Of a stretch of DNA of 64,000 nt, positions 1 to 9,725 are shown piece by piece; positions within the stretch are counted from its first letter, which is position 1, and every line of letters starts with the position of its first letter. Under the pieces are notes generated by a model. That model saw nothing but the letters and a program-made list of their open reading frames with translations, did not search any database and had not been told where the DNA came from. The DNA lies in contig NZ_LAHO01000004.1 of assembly GCF_000987775.1 (NCBI RefSeq), positions 124,001-188,000 of the forward strand. Direction: 5' to 3'. The stretch comes from Arsukibacterium ikkense. GTDB lineage: Bacteria > Pseudomonadota > Gammaproteobacteria > Enterobacterales > Alteromonadaceae. Both the position numbers and the translations under genes were made by a program.

Positions 1-291
1 TTCGTAATCGGCTACTGCCCGCACCCCGCGCAGCAATACCTGGGCATGCTGCTCTTTGGCAAACTGAGCCAGTAAACCGGAAAAACCTATCACTTGCACA
101 TTGGCACAATCTGCAAACGCCTGTTCGGCCAGTTTTACCCGCTCGGCCAGGCTAAAGAGCGGTTGTTTGCTGGGGTTAGCTGCCACACCAACCACAACAG
201 CATCAAACAGCCGGGCGGCGCGCAGTACTAAATCACTGTGGCCGTTAGTCAACGGGTCGAAGGTGCCGGGGTAAATGGCTTTTACTTTCAT
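1..291 (-). CDS. coaD: Phosphopantetheine adenylyltransferase, N-terminal part (cut by window edge)
   Basis: Transfers AMP from ATP to 4'-phosphopantetheine, the penultimate step of coenzyme A synthesis in the cytoplasm. The ATG is at 291 on the minus strand and the frame stays open to base 1, so about 97 residues are visible and the C-terminus is outside. The N-terminus reads [20 protein letters not shown], with the T/HxGH nucleotidyltransferase signature (NGH) and the GTFDP substrate loop of the family. It is divergent from the TetR gene, with 133 bp between the two starts. The family call is firm; nothing can be said about the missing end. Confidence 0.95.
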   Translation of the reverse strand, partial: MKVKAIYPGTFDPLTNGHSDLVLRAARLFDAVVVGVAANPSKQPLFSLAERVKLAEQAFADCANVQVIGFSGLLAQFAKEQHAQVLLRGVRAVADYE

Positions 292-424
292 GCTATTACT
301 TTCATCATAATCTGCTTATATTATCATCGCCTGACATAACAGTGGCGCAAGCGACTAGAGTTTTTAGTCAGTTTGACGTTACTATAGCAAACTACCATAC
401 CAATAAAGAAGCTTAGCCGTAGCA

Positions 425-1093
425 ATGGAAAAAAAGCTCAGAACCAAAGACAAAATTTTGCAGGCCAGTATCGCCCTGTTTAATCAGGTAGGTGAACGTC
501 AGGTGACCACCAACCATATTGCCGCGCATCTGGGGATTAGCCCCGGTAATTTGTATTACCACTTTCGCAATAAAGAAGACATTGTCCGGCAAATTTTTAA
601 AGAGTATGCCAAGTTATTAGAAACCCGGATTAAGCCACCATCAGCACAAACCGAGGCGCTGGATGCATTGGCAGAATACCTGGATGTGGTGTTCGAACTG
701 ATGTGGCGCTTTCACTTTTTTTACGCCAATTTACCCGACATTCTGGCCCGCGACAGCGCATTGCAGCAGGATTATGCCAGGGTACAACAAGGTGTGCTGG
801 AACGGGTGACGCTGGTACTGAAAGCGTTAAAAGCCAAAGACGTTATTGCAATAGCCGATGACGACATCACCGACTTTGCCCACAGCGTTAAGCTGTTAGT
901 GACGTTCTGGATTAGCTACCTGAAAACCCAGGCCCCAGATAAGGCCATTAATCAGGCCAGTGTGTATCAGGGGGTATTAAAAGTGTTGTTATTATTTAAA
1001 CCCTATGCGACCGCCCAGGCGCTTCCTCGCATCGCCAAACTACAACAGCATTATGCCGAATTGGCCAGCGCTGATCAGACCACTGCGTCATAA
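425..1093 (+). CDS. TetR/AcrR family transcriptional regulator
   Basis: A 222-residue DNA-binding regulator. Residues about 8-55 form the TetR helix-turn-helix: helix 1 begins near KDKILQASIALF and the recognition helix region is ISPGNLYYHFRNKEDI, a very typical TetR motif. The remaining 160 residues are the helical ligand-binding and dimer domain, which I cannot assign to a named subgroup. It lies 142 bp upstream of kbl-tdh in the same direction and divergent from coaD, so control of threonine catabolism is possible but is only inferred from position. The Shine-Dalgarno sequence ahead of the ATG is weak. Confidence 0.88.
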   Translation: MEKKLRTKDKILQASIALFNQVGERQVTTNHIAAHLGISPGNLYYHFRNKEDIVRQIFKEYAKLLETRIKPPSAQTEALDALAEYLDVVFELMWRFHFFYANLPDILARDSALQQDYARVQQGVLERVTLVLKALKAKDVIAIADDDITDFAHSVKLLVTFWISYLKTQAPDKAINQASVYQGVLKVLLLFKPYATAQALPRIAKLQQHYAELASADQTTAS

Positions 1094-1235
1094 TCCGCAA
1101 CATTGTAGCTGTTTGTTTACAGCAACCGGGGCAGCTACTGCCATGCTTAAGCAGGAAACACTGCACAGTAGCCGCTTAACCATTACAATGTGCATCTTTT
1201 AAAATCGCCCAGACCATCGCCAACCAGGAGGCCGT

Positions 1236-2432
1236 ATGCGCAATAGCGCTTTTCTGCAACACCTACAGCAACAAATCGAAGACGTCACCGCCGAGGGGTT
1301 ATTCAAAGCTGAACGGATTATTTCATCACAGCAACAGGCAGATGTAACGGTAGGTGGTACTCAGGTGCTGAACTTTTGTGCTAATAACTATCTGGGGCTG
1401 GCTAATCACCCTGAGCTGATTGCTGCGGCGAAGCAGGGGCTGGACAGCCATGGTTTTGGTGTGGCGTCGGTACGCTTTATCTGCGGTACCCAGGATATTC
1501 ACAAAACTCTGGAAGCCAAAATCAGCGAGTTTCTCGGTACTGAAGACACGATCCTTTATTCATCGTGTTTTGATGCCAACGGTGGCTTATTTGAAACCAT
1601 TTTAGGCCCTGAAGATGCCGTAATTTCTGATGCCTTAAACCATGCGTCTATTATTGACGGTGTCAGGCTATGCAAAGCAAAGCGTTACCGCTATGCCAAT
1701 AATGATATGGCGGATCTGGAAATGCAGCTGAAACAAGCTGAAACCGACGGTGCCCGCTTTAAGCTGATTGCCACTGATGGGGTATTCTCGATGGATGGTA
1801 TTATTGCCAACCTGAAAGCCGTGTGCGATTTGGCCGATAAATATAATGCGATGGTGATGGTAGACGACAGCCATGCTGTGGGTTTTGTCGGTAAAAATGG
1901 CCGTGGTACCCATGAGTACTGCGATGTGCTGCAAAGGGTAGATATTATTACCGGTACCTTAGGTAAAGCGCTGGGTGGGGCGTCTGGTGGCTATACCTCA
2001 GGCAAAAAAGAAGTGATTGCCTGGTTGCGTCAGCGTTCACGGCCGTACTTGTTTTCTAATTCGTTAGCGCCGTCTATCGTAACGGCCTCAATTAAAGTAC
2101 TGGAAATGCTGGCCTGCGGCGATGCGCTGCGTGCTAAGCTATGGGATAACGCCAATTATTTCCGCGAGCAAATGAGTGCAGCCGGCTTTACGCTTGCGGG
2201 TAAAGACCACGCTATCATTCCGGTGATGCTGGGCGATGCTAAAGTAGCGGCCGAGATGGCCAAACGCATGCTGGCAGAAGGGATCTACGTGGTAGGCTTT
2301 TCGTTCCCGGTGGTGCCCAAAGGTCAGGCGCGTATTCGCACCCAAATCTCCGCTGCGCATAGTAAAGAGCAACTGGATAAGGCTATTACGGCTTTTATCC
2401 GGATAGGTAAAGAAATGGGCGTGATCGCATAA
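1236..2432 (+). CDS. kbl: Glycine C-acetyltransferase (2-amino-3-ketobutyrate CoA ligase)
   Basis: PLP enzyme that splits 2-amino-3-ketobutyrate with CoA into glycine and acetyl-CoA, the second step of threonine degradation through Tdh. The 398-residue length equals the family norm. The fold-type I features are visible: [12 protein letters not shown], the aspartate of [18 protein letters not shown] that contacts the PLP ring, and the Schiff-base lysine at residue 244 in [14 protein letters not shown]. The start is supported by AGGAGG about 6 bp upstream. It is followed after 14 bp by tdh, so the two form an operon as in many gammaproteobacteria. Confidence 0.97.
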   Translation: MRNSAFLQHLQQQIEDVTAEGLFKAERIISSQQQADVTVGGTQVLNFCANNYLGLANHPELIAAAKQGLDSHGFGVASVRFICGTQDIHKTLEAKISEFLGTEDTILYSSCFDANGGLFETILGPEDAVISDALNHASIIDGVRLCKAKRYRYANNDMADLEMQLKQAETDGARFKLIATDGVFSMDGIIANLKAVCDLADKYNAMVMVDDSHAVGFVGKNGRGTHEYCDVLQRVDIITGTLGKALGGASGGYTSGKKEVIAWLRQRSRPYLFSNSLAPSIVTASIKVLEMLACGDALRAKLWDNANYFREQMSAAGFTLAGKDHAIIPVMLGDAKVAAEMAKRMLAEGIYVVGFSFPVVPKGQARIRTQISAAHSKEQLDKAITAFIRIGKEMGVIA

Positions 2433-2446
2433 GGGCGGGGCGTAAA

Positions 2447-3469
2447 ATGAAAGCATTAGCAAAGTTAAAAGCAGAACCTGGTATTTGGCAAACTGAGGTC
2501 GACAAACCTGACGTGGGCCCGAATGACGTGTTGATTAAAATCAAAAAAACCGCCATTTGTGGCACAGATGTGCATATTTATAAGTGGGATGAATGGGCGC
2601 AAAACACTATTCCGCACGGGATGGTAGTAGGGCATGAGTACGTGGGCATTGTAGAAAGCATGGGCTCGGAAGTGCGTGGTTTTAAAGTGGGTGACAGAGT
2701 CTCCGGTGAAGGTCATATTACCTGTGGCTATTGCCGCAATTGCCGGGCTGGCCGGGTGCATTTATGTCGCAATACCATAGGCGTAGGGGTAAATCGGCCC
2801 GGCTCCTTTGCTGAGTATCTGGTGATCCCTGCCTTTAACGCCTTTAAGTTGCCTGACAATATCCCGGATAATATCGCCGCTATTTTTGATCCGTTCGGTA
2901 ATGCTGTACATACCGCCTTATCCTTTGATTTAGTGGGCGAAGATGTGTTGATCACCGGAGCTGGCCCTATTGGCATTATGGCTGCGGCCGTTGCCCGCCA
3001 TGTGGGTGCCCGCCACGTGGTGGTGACTGATGTTAACCCGTACCGCTTAGATTTAGCGCTGAAAATGGGGGCGAGCCGGGCGGTTGATGTTAGTAAACAA
3101 CACTTAAAAGATGTGATGGCAGAGCTGGGTATGACAGAAGGCTTTGATGTTGGCCTGGAGATGTCTGGCGTCCCGTCAGCGTTTAGCAGCATGCTGGATA
3201 CTATGAACCATGGCGGCAAAATAGCCATGTTAGGTATTCCGCCGTCCAGTATGGCTATCGACTGGAATAAGGTAATTTTCAAAGGTTTAATTATTAAAGG
3301 CATTTATGGCCGGGAGATGTTTGAAACCTGGTACAAAATGGCCAGCTTAATTCAGTCAGGCCTGGATTTAACCCCTATGATCACCCATGAAATGCCGATG
3401 GAACGTTTTGCCGAAGGCTTTGACATTATGTGTTCAGGTCAGTCCGGTAAAGTAATTTTAAACTGGTAG
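2447..3469 (+). CDS. tdh: L-threonine 3-dehydrogenase
   Basis: NAD-dependent zinc alcohol dehydrogenase (MDR family) that oxidises L-threonine to 2-amino-3-ketobutyrate, the substrate of Kbl. It has 340 residues, the usual length. Catalytic zinc ligands are Cys38 (AICGTD) and His63-Glu64 (VGHEYVG). The structural zinc lobe has cysteines at 93, 96, 99 and 107 ([10 protein letters not shown] then HLCRN). The Rossmann nucleotide motif is GAGPIG near residue 172. It is the distal gene of kbl-tdh and is closed by a hairpin terminator 30 bp downstream. Confidence 0.97.
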   Translation: MKALAKLKAEPGIWQTEVDKPDVGPNDVLIKIKKTAICGTDVHIYKWDEWAQNTIPHGMVVGHEYVGIVESMGSEVRGFKVGDRVSGEGHITCGYCRNCRAGRVHLCRNTIGVGVNRPGSFAEYLVIPAFNAFKLPDNIPDNIAAIFDPFGNAVHTALSFDLVGEDVLITGAGPIGIMAAAVARHVGARHVVVTDVNPYRLDLALKMGASRAVDVSKQHLKDVMAELGMTEGFDVGLEMSGVPSAFSSMLDTMNHGGKIAMLGIPPSSMAIDWNKVIFKGLIIKGIYGREMFETWYKMASLIQSGLDLTPMITHEMPMERFAEGFDIMCSGQSGKVILNW

Positions 3470-3499
3470 ATCAGGCTGTTATCGAGATTAATAATAATT

Positions 3500-3523
3500 G
3501 GCGAACTCAGGTTCGCCTTTTTA
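3500..3523 (+). terminator. Rho-independent terminator of kbl-tdh
   Basis: A 7-bp perfect stem (GGCGAAC / GTTCGCC) with a TCAG loop is followed directly by TTTTTATT. It lies 30 bp after the tdh stop. Confidence 0.85.
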
Positions 3524-3624
3524 TTGTCTGTTTTTTATGCAGCTCACATGTTTAATTGACCTCATGGCATTCATAATCGATGATTTCTTGTACTAACACC
3601 TTGTAAAGCTTAGACCTTTATTAC

Positions 3625-3641
3625 TTGGATTGTTTTATGCA
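3625..3641 (+). promoter_or_regulatory. Candidate sigma-54 (-24/-12) promoter of a PEP-CTERM gene
   Basis: The sequence has GG at 3627-3628 and GC at 3639-3640, the exact GG-N10-GC spacing of RpoN promoters, in the context TTGG...ATGCA. The two bases after GG are AT rather than CA, so this is a partial match. A start site would fall near 3651, about 50 bp before the ATG at 3702. PEP-CTERM genes are known to be under PrsK/PrsR-RpoN control in several bacteria, which raises the plausibility. Confidence 0.5.
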
Positions 3642-3652
3642 GTACCGCCTGG

Positions 3653-3669
3653 GTGTACTTTTTGTACAC
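3653..3669. repeat. Short perfect inverted repeat in the PEP-CTERM leader
   Basis: GTGTAC-TTTTT-GTACAC forms a perfect 6-bp inverted repeat with a 5-nt T loop, 32 bp upstream of the ATG at 3702. If the sigma-54 candidate is used, it sits at the extreme 5' end of the transcript. It could be a stabilising 5' hairpin or an operator; the sequence does not decide. Confidence 0.55.
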
Positions 3670-3701
3670 AGCAAACTAATAACAAAAGACAGAGGTGGTT
3701 C

Positions 3702-4208
3702 ATGTTTAAATCTGTATTTCTTACCCTGGCACTGTTAGTTGCCAGCGCAGTGGTAATGCCCCAGACAGCGCAGGCTGGCCTGATAATAACCCAGCAATTT
3801 CAATTTGAAGACGGCACTGATTTTGGCGTGATATCGATAGATATCGACCAGATTGACGAGTTTGGCAATGTACTCGACTGGCAGTTGTTTGAATTATTTG
3901 GTTTCACAATCGGTGAGAGCTTCCTGTTTGTTGCCGATTTTGATCCGCTTAATCTGGCGGCGGGCTTTAGCTTTTTGAGCTTCGACGTCAATGATATCAG
4001 TGGTAGCTTTGCTTTTGATGGCTTTTGGGAAAGTGCCTTTGGTGAGGGTTTTATGAGTATCTTCACAACCGCAGGTGACTTTCTTGATGCGGGTATTTTT
4101 ATAATGGGGCCGGCAACCATTACGTCAGTAGCCGTTGCAGAGCCTGCCGCCTGGTTACTGATGTTATCGGCCGGTTTTGGCTTGTTGATACGCCGCCGGC
4201 AGCGCTAA
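3702..4208 (+). CDS. PEP-CTERM sorting-signal protein, exported
   Basis: A 168-residue exported protein. The start at 3702 is preferred over an in-frame upstream ATG at 3630 because AGAGGTGG sits 4-10 bp ahead and the protein then begins directly with a signal peptide (VFLTLALLVASAVV, cleavage after AQA). The middle is rich in Phe, Asp and Gly with no recognised catalytic motif. The C-terminus is a PEP-CTERM tripartite signal: EPAA, a hydrophobic stretch WLLMLSAGFGLLI, then RRRQR. Such proteins are normally processed by an exosortase and displayed or released at the surface. No exosortase is in the window. The function of the mature part is unknown. Confidence 0.85.
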   Translation: MFKSVFLTLALLVASAVVMPQTAQAGLIITQQFQFEDGTDFGVISIDIDQIDEFGNVLDWQLFELFGFTIGESFLFVADFDPLNLAAGFSFLSFDVNDISGSFAFDGFWESAFGEGFMSIFTTAGDFLDAGIFIMGPATITSVAVAEPAAWLLMLSAGFGLLIRRRQR

Positions 4209-4558
4209 TCGAAACGAATACCAGATACAGCATATTACTGCAGATTGTCAGCTTATTTTGCATATAGCAAAGTGCTGGCAAATATGGGCAACAGATTAGT
4301 TTAATCTAACCGAGTGAATAGCTTGATTATTTATTCTTGCCAGCGGGGCTGCAGCGATTAATGGCTGTCTGAATTTTATACAGGATATAGGGGTTATCTT
4401 ATATACCTATAACTAATGTGCGTCAGTGGCGTGCATCGGGCAATCATTTAGTGAACTGCGCTACACCAATGGGTTATTGATGGCGGCTACAGCAATTGGC
4501 TGCCAAAGGCTGTTGATCATGTTGGGTTGCGACTGTCATCACCATCGGAGAATTAGAA
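4209..4558. other. 350-bp gap upstream of the subtilase gene
   Basis: I see no coding potential here. It holds a loose inverted repeat, TATAGG at 4386-4391 and CCTATA at 4406-4411, in an AT-rich segment that could be part of the subtilase promoter. GGAG at 4547-4550 is the ribosome binding site of the downstream gene. No clear terminator follows the PEP-CTERM gene. Confidence 0.5.
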
Positions 4559-7500
4559 ATGCGTTTTCACAAACTGACATCTAAAACAGCCATAGCTGTT
4601 GTCATTGCCCTGGGGGCAACGATATCCGTTGCCAGCCATGCAACCAGCTACGAAATTAATGTTGACCGCAGTATGCTAAGTCAGAGCGCGGATAACAATG
4701 AAGTTATGCCCTATATCGTTCAGGTAAAGGGGAAAAGTGGTGTAGAAAAGGCTGAGGAGCTCGGTGAGTTATTACCCTCGGCCCAATACGTCAGTGTCGG
4801 TTTAAACCGGTACAATGCCAACTCAGCGCGTCTGCTCAGTTATACCAATAGTTTAAAAGACTTCCATCAACAACTGGCCGCTCAAAGTGGCAGTGATAAA
4901 GTTATTTACTCTTATATTCATACTTTTAATGGCTTCTCAGCCAGAATGACGGCAGCGCAGGCTGAAACCCTGCGCAATCACCCGCATGTGGTGGGGGTGT
5001 GGCGGGATGAAGCGCAGCAGCTTACAACCTCTAATACACCGGCATTCCTCGGTTTGACCACTGGGCCTGATGGCCTGCATGTGCAAGGGATCAGAGGCGA
5101 AGGAGTGGTCATTGGTGTCGTAGATAGCGGCATATGGCCAGAGCACCCGAGCTTTGCGGATGATGGTTCCTATGCACCCATCGCCGGCTGGGCGGGAAGC
5201 TGCGATAGCGGTGAAGATGCCAATTTCAGTTGTAACAATAAACTGATAGGCGCCCGCTACTTCAAAGCGTCGTTTGAGAGTGTGTATAACATCCAGCCCG
5301 GGGAGTTTATTTCACCAAGGGATGCGGATAACCATGGTACTCATGTTGCGTCAACGGCCGCCGGCAATGCAGGTGTAACAGCGGATCTAAACGGCATTGC
5401 TGTGGCAACTGTTTCGGGGATTGCTCCGCGTGCCCGGATTGCAGCCTATAAAGCTTGCTGGAACAGCAGCTATGTGAGTCCTGAAGGTGTAAACGAGCGT
5501 GGTTGTTTCGGTGGCGATACTATGGCGGCAATTGACCAGGCTGTAGCCGATGGTGTTGATATTATAAATTATTCTATTAGTGGTAGTCTTACTAATATCA
5601 CGACACCGCAAGCAGCAGCAAAGCTGCGGGCGGCCCAGGCCGGCGTCTTCGTTTCTGTGTCTGCGGGTAATAGTGGCCCTGCAGCCAGTACAGTTGGTAC
5701 ACCTGCCCCCTGGGTAACGTCAGTTGCCGCATCTACTTATACTGGTACCAGTGTTGCAAATGGTATTGAGGTGTTAGCTGGACCACTGCAGGGTGTATAT
5801 CGGGCAGTCGAAGGTGCAACATCAACTCCGTTGAGTGAAACCGGCGATATTACAGCTGATCTGGTTGTGGCTTCACCGCTGGAAGCCTGTGCACCATTAG
5901 TTAACTCCGCTGAACTGGCGGGCAAACTGGCGCTGATGCAGCGTGGTAGTTGTGCCTTTGATGTGAAACTGGCAAATGCTCAGGCTGCCGGTGCCGCCGG
6001 AGTCATTATGTACAATAATTCCTCTGCTGCTCCCATCGCAATGGGCGGCACGGGTAGCTTTACCATACCTGCAGTAATGACGACATTGGCCGCAGGATCA
6101 GCTTTTAATGCAGAAGTTACTGCCGGTGGTGTGGTCACTGTGCGAATGAGCCCATCAGTGTTTGTTGATGATGTACCTGAGGTGGGTAACCTGATGGCTG
6201 GGTTTTCTTCCCGCGGGCCGAACCAACACACTTTTGATGTGATTAAACCGGATATTACCGCGCCCGGGGTGAAAATTCTGGCCGGTGCGTCTGCACAGAC
6301 GATGTTTGGCGTTCCTGGTACCCGCTTTACTTACCTGCAAGGTACGTCGATGTCCAGCCCGCACATTGCCGGTATTGCAGCACTGGTTAAGGAAGTGAAC
6401 CCTGGCTGGTCCGCCGCGATGATTAAGTCGGCTATTATGACAACTGCCAGACAGAACCTGACCAAAGAAAACGGTGTAACTCCTGCCGATCCATTTGATT
6501 TTGGAGCAGGGCATGCGGTACCAAACAGTGCGATAAACCCAGGCTTAACTTACCCTATTAGTAACCTGGAATATTTTGCATTTTTATGTGGCACCGGTGC
6601 AACGGCGTTTGTCCAGACTGCCAGCGGATTTTCCTGTGATGCATTTGTCGCGGCGGGATATCGGGTAGACCCAAGTCAGTTAAACCTGCCATCGATTGCC
6701 ATTGCTGAATTAGCAGGGGCAGAAACCCTGCAGCGGCGAGTGACAGATGTGAGTGGCTCGGCATCGGTTTATACCGCAACGATTGAGGCGCCGGCCGGAG
6801 TGACCGTGACGATTCAGACTAACGATGGCAATGGCAATACGATGTCAGTACCGGCTAACGGCACTGTGCCTTATGCTATAACCTTTACGCCAACGGCTGC
6901 TGCGGTGCTGCAACAATGGCAGTTTGGCGCGATCACCTGGTCAAATGGTGTGCACAGTGTGCGTAGCCCTATTGCCGTTAAAGTGGTGCCGCCACAACTT
7001 ATTGTGGCCCCTGAGCAGGTAACGGGTAATGTTGCAGCGAGTTCAGGCCGGGTAAGCTTCCCTGTGCAATTTAACTACAGCGGCTTAACCAGCAGCAGCA
7101 AGGTAGGTTTGACAGCTCCTTTCGGCTCTGGCGGCGTAGTCTTGCAGGATCCAGACAGTAGCTTTACTTTTAATGAGCCTGGTTTAGGTTTTCATACCTT
7201 CCTGGTACCAGCGGGTACCCGCTTGGTTCGTTTTAGTTTGTTTGAAGCGTTGGCAGATGTGCCGGGTGCTGATTTGGACATGTATGTTTATCGCTGTATC
7301 GCATTTTCTTGCACCTCATTAGGCTCTTCAGCTAATGATGGTGGTGATGAAGAGGTAACGATACGCAACCCAGTGCCTGCAGCCAATGGTGCGGCGGGTG
7401 ATTTTTATCTGGTGTTTGTTCATGGCTATAGTTTATTTGGCGCAGCGCAGGCTAATTATACTATGCCAGTTTGGGTGGTAAACGCGGATGCAAGCAACAG

Positions 7501-7666
7501 CCGGCTCAGCGCCAGTACCCGGGCGATTAGTGGCCGTTCTAATAATGTGACCTTGACGACCAGCGGCCTGACTGTTAGTCCGTTCCCGTATTTGGGGGTT
7601 GCATCATTTTATGATGCTGACGGTAATGAGCAAACAACGACTATGTTGGAAATTATCGCCAGATAA
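4559..7666 (+). CDS. Secreted S8 family subtilisin-like serine protease
   Basis: A 1035-residue secreted peptidase. A signal peptide ends near residue 28 (SVASHA). Residues about 50-155 are an I9-type inhibitor propeptide. The catalytic triad is Asp189 (GVVDSGIWPEHPSF), His262 (DNHGTHVAST) and Ser597 (GTSMSSPHIAG), with the oxyanion Asn371 (SAGNSGP). A protease-associated (PA) domain is inserted at about 430-530, between His and Ser, as in pyrolysin and plant-type subtilases. After residue 700 come a fibronectin-III-like region and a PPC-like domain (DLDMYVYRC...DFYLVFVHGY, about 895-980). There is no PEP-CTERM tail, so release into the medium is expected. It forms a single-gene unit with its own terminator. 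Confidence 0.93.
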   Translation: MRFHKLTSKTAIAVVIALGATISVASHATSYEINVDRSMLSQSADNNEVMPYIVQVKGKSGVEKAEELGELLPSAQYVSVGLNRYNANSARLLSYTNSLKDFHQQLAAQSGSDKVIYSYIHTFNGFSARMTAAQAETLRNHPHVVGVWRDEAQQLTTSNTPAFLGLTTGPDGLHVQGIRGEGVVIGVVDSGIWPEHPSFADDGSYAPIAGWAGSCDSGEDANFSCNNKLIGARYFKASFESVYNIQPGEFISPRDADNHGTHVASTAAGNAGVTADLNGIAVATVSGIAPRARIAAYKACWNSSYVSPEGVNERGCFGGDTMAAIDQAVADGVDIINYSISGSLTNITTPQAAAKLRAAQAGVFVSVSAGNSGPAASTVGTPAPWVTSVAASTYTGTSVANGIEVLAGPLQGVYRAVEGATSTPLSETGDITADLVVASPLEACAPLVNSAELAGKLALMQRGSCAFDVKLANAQAAGAAGVIMYNNSSAAPIAMGGTGSFTIPAVMTTLAAGSAFNAEVTAGGVVTVRMSPSVFVDDVPEVGNLMAGFSSRGPNQHTFDVIKPDITAPGVKILAGASAQTMFGVPGTRFTYLQGTSMSSPHIAGIAALVKEVNPGWSAAMIKSAIMTTARQNLTKENGVTPADPFDFGAGHAVPNSAINPGLTYPISNLEYFAFLCGTGATAFVQTASGFSCDAFVAAGYRVDPSQLNLPSIAIAELAGAETLQRRVTDVSGSASVYTATIEAPAGVTVTIQTNDGNGNTMSVPANGTVPYAITFTPTAAAVLQQWQFGAITWSNGVHSVRSPIAVKVVPPQLIVAPEQVTGNVAASSGRVSFPVQFNYSGLTSSSKVGLTAPFGSGGVVLQDPDSSFTFNEPGLGFHTFLVPAGTRLVRFSLFEALADVPGADLDMYVYRCIAFSCTSLGSSANDGGDEEVTIRNPVPAANGAAGDFYLVFVHGYSLFGAAQANYTMPVWVVNADASNSRLSASTRAISGRSNNVTLTTSGLTVSPFPYLGVASFYDADGNEQTTTMLEIIAR

Positions 7667-7709
7667 CGTCCGCAGGGCTTGCTGCTAACAGCAGGCAGTT
7701 AACGAAATA

Positions 7710-7738
7710 GGCCCTTGCTTTTGGCAGGGCCTTTTTTT
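7710..7738 (+). terminator. Rho-independent terminator of the subtilase gene
   Basis: GGCCCTTGC and GCAGGGCC pair with one bulged T around a short loop and are followed by TTTTTTT. It lies between two convergent genes. Confidence 0.85.
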
Positions 7739-7786
7739 ATTGACGCCGGAGCTGGCCATATTTGCCCTGGTTGTTCAAGCAAGGTG

Positions 7787-8728
7787 TCAGCTTTGGCTGA
7801 GTTCAGCTGTCAGTAACCTCAGAATGTCGTTGCTGTTGCGTAGTAAGCGCAATTGCTGGAATAGCACGGCAGCTTGTGGATACTGCAGTTTCAAGTAACT
7901 AAACCATTGTTTAACCCTGTTGGCGTAGTACTTGCTTTTGTCGCCGGCTATTTCAAATTCTGAATACTGCATCAGTAATTCCAGCACCCGGGGCCAGGGC
8001 AGAATAGCCTGCTGCTGCTTGATGGTTTGTGCCAGATTGGGCATAGCCAGGGCGCCACGGCCCAGCATAATATCCTGGCAAGCACTTTGTTGCTGACACA
8101 ACAGGGCGTCGGCAGCTGTCCATATTTCACCATTGGCGATAATGGGGGTGGTGATATGCTGCTTAATCCGGGCAATCCACGGCCAATAGGCAGGTGGCCG
8201 ATAGCCATCGCTTTTGGTGCGTGCGTGCACGGTAAGGCTACTGGCGCCAGCAGCACAAATCGCTGCAGCATTAGCCAGGGTCAGACTGGTATCATCATAG
8301 CCAAGGCGAATTTTAGCACTTACCGGGTATTTTGCCGGTACCGCGTCACGTACGGCTTTGACAATCCGGTACAGCTGCTCCGTTTCTTTTAATAATACTG
8401 CGCCGCCGCGGCTTTTATTCACTGCTTTAGCCGGGCAGCCAAAGTTTAAGTCGACCCCGGGAGAACCGAGCTCTACCGCACGCACCGCATTTTCAGCCAG
8501 CCAGTTTGGCTCTTGCCCCAGTAGTTGCACCCGCACCGGTGTACCAGCCAGCGTTGTACCACCTTGCAGTAACTCCGGACAGATGCGGTGAAAAACCCGG
8601 GCGGGTAAGCGTTGGTCGACGATTCGGATAAATTCGGTAATGCATAAATCGTAACCACCAATCTGGGTTAGCATTTCCCGCATCAGGTGGTCTACTACAC
8701 CCTCCATAGGCGCTAACACAATTTGCAT
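7787..8728 (-). CDS. dusC: tRNA-dihydrouridine(16) synthase DusC
   Basis: FMN- and NADPH-dependent enzyme that reduces U16 of tRNA to dihydrouridine. It has 313 residues, matching DusC. It starts at the FMN-binding motif LAPMEGVVDHLMREML. The catalytic cysteine lies in VDLNFGCPAKAVNKSRGG, and phosphate/FMN contacts are in HARTKSDGY and ANGEIW. The form NFGCPAK with EGVVD at the N-terminus points to DusC rather than DusA or DusB. It is monocistronic and convergent with the subtilase gene. Confidence 0.92.
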   Translation of the reverse strand: MQIVLAPMEGVVDHLMREMLTQIGGYDLCITEFIRIVDQRLPARVFHRICPELLQGGTTLAGTPVRVQLLGQEPNWLAENAVRAVELGSPGVDLNFGCPAKAVNKSRGGAVLLKETEQLYRIVKAVRDAVPAKYPVSAKIRLGYDDTSLTLANAAAICAAGASSLTVHARTKSDGYRPPAYWPWIARIKQHITTPIIANGEIWTAADALLCQQQSACQDIMLGRGALAMPNLAQTIKQQQAILPWPRVLELLMQYSEFEIAGDKSKYYANRVKQWFSYLKLQYPQAAVLFQQLRLLRNSNDILRLLTAELSQS

Positions 8729-8810
8729 AACCCGGTCCTACTTATAGCTGCAGCGGAGTTGGCCGCCTATTGAAGGGCGCTATTGTAACTGCAATGGGCT
8801 TAGTTGGATA

Positions 8811-9605
8811 TTACTGCTGCTGTAAACGTTGCAGTAATGCCTGATTTTCCCGCTCTATATGCCGGTAGAACTCGATGTCGGCTAACGTGGCGGCTGCTGC
8901 TTCATCCAGCACCACAATGGCGTGTTGATGCAGCTGTAAAGCCGAGGCCGGGCAGGCAGCCGTTAGTGGACCTTCAATCATTGCTTTTACCGCATTGGCT
9001 TTATTAGCACCGGTTGCCAGCAATAACACTTTACGGGCGTCCAGAATGGTACCAATGCCCATAGTAAGTGATAAATGTGGCTGATATTCACCCGCCTGAA
9101 AAAAGCGGGCGTTGTCAGTAATAGTGGCTGGCGTTAAGGTTTTGATCCTGGTACGCGAGCGCAGACCGGATGACGGCTCATTAAAGCCAATATGGCCATT
9201 GCGGCCCAGCCCCAGTAATTGCAAATCTATGCCGCCAGCCGCTGTAATCTGCTGTTCGTATTCGAGGCAGGCTGCGACAGGATCGATTGCTGCACCACAG
9301 GGTACTGCGGTATTTGCAGGCAGGATATCGATATGATCAAACAGATGTTGTTGCATAAAGTAACGGTAGCTTTGCGGATGGTCGCCCGCTAATCCCAGAT
9401 ACTCGTCAAGATTAAAGGTTTTCGCCCTGGCAAACGTCAGTCGTTGTTGCTGATAAGCGTTGATCAGCCGTTGGTATAGCGCCAGTGGCGTTGAGCCCGT
9501 TGCCAACCCCAGCACCGAGTTGGGGTTGTTGGTAAGCTGGCTGATAAATAACTGCGCGCCATAGTCAGCAACATGGTCGGCCGTTGCCAGAATAACAATT
9601 TGCAT
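8811..9605 (-). CDS. nagB: Glucosamine-6-phosphate deaminase
   Basis: Converts glucosamine 6-phosphate to fructose 6-phosphate and ammonia, feeding amino sugars into glycolysis. It has 264 residues, typical of the family. Visible motifs are [14 protein letters not shown] (phosphate loop), FNLDEYLGL (catalytic Asp-Glu) and [15 protein letters not shown] (active-site His region). No nagA, nagC or transporter is adjacent, so here it stands alone. The C-terminus is close to the short Gram-positive-type NagB, so allosteric control as in E. coli is uncertain. Confidence 0.93.
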   Translation of the reverse strand: MQIVILATADHVADYGAQLFISQLTNNPNSVLGLATGSTPLALYQRLINAYQQQRLTFARAKTFNLDEYLGLAGDHPQSYRYFMQQHLFDHIDILPANTAVPCGAAIDPVAACLEYEQQITAAGGIDLQLLGLGRNGHIGFNEPSSGLRSRTRIKTLTPATITDNARFFQAGEYQPHLSLTMGIGTILDARKVLLLATGANKANAVKAMIEGPLTAACPASALQLHQHAIVVLDEAAAATLADIEFYRHIERENQALLQRLQQQ

Positions 9606-9664
9606 AAGAACAGCCCTTTAACATCCTCGCCCAGCTGATTGCTGTGATACTGCGCTTAATGTAG

Positions 9665-9703
9665 CAAATTAAAAACCAAATGACAACGCTGTCATTTGGT
9701 TTT
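9665..9703 (-). terminator. Rho-independent terminator of the DUF2256 gene
   Basis: A 14-bp perfect stem (9672-9685 with 9690-9703, ACGC loop on the plus strand) is followed on the minus strand by TTTTTAATTT. It lies 22 bp after the DUF2256 stop and upstream of nagB, so the two genes are separate transcripts. Confidence 0.85.
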
Positions 9704-9725
9704 GCTTTGCAAAGGTATCGGCGTA

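Noticed and set aside
2728..3303. 191-codon open frame antisense to tdh
   Set aside because: It lies fully inside tdh, whose motifs are complete, and its translation is low-complexity without a domain.
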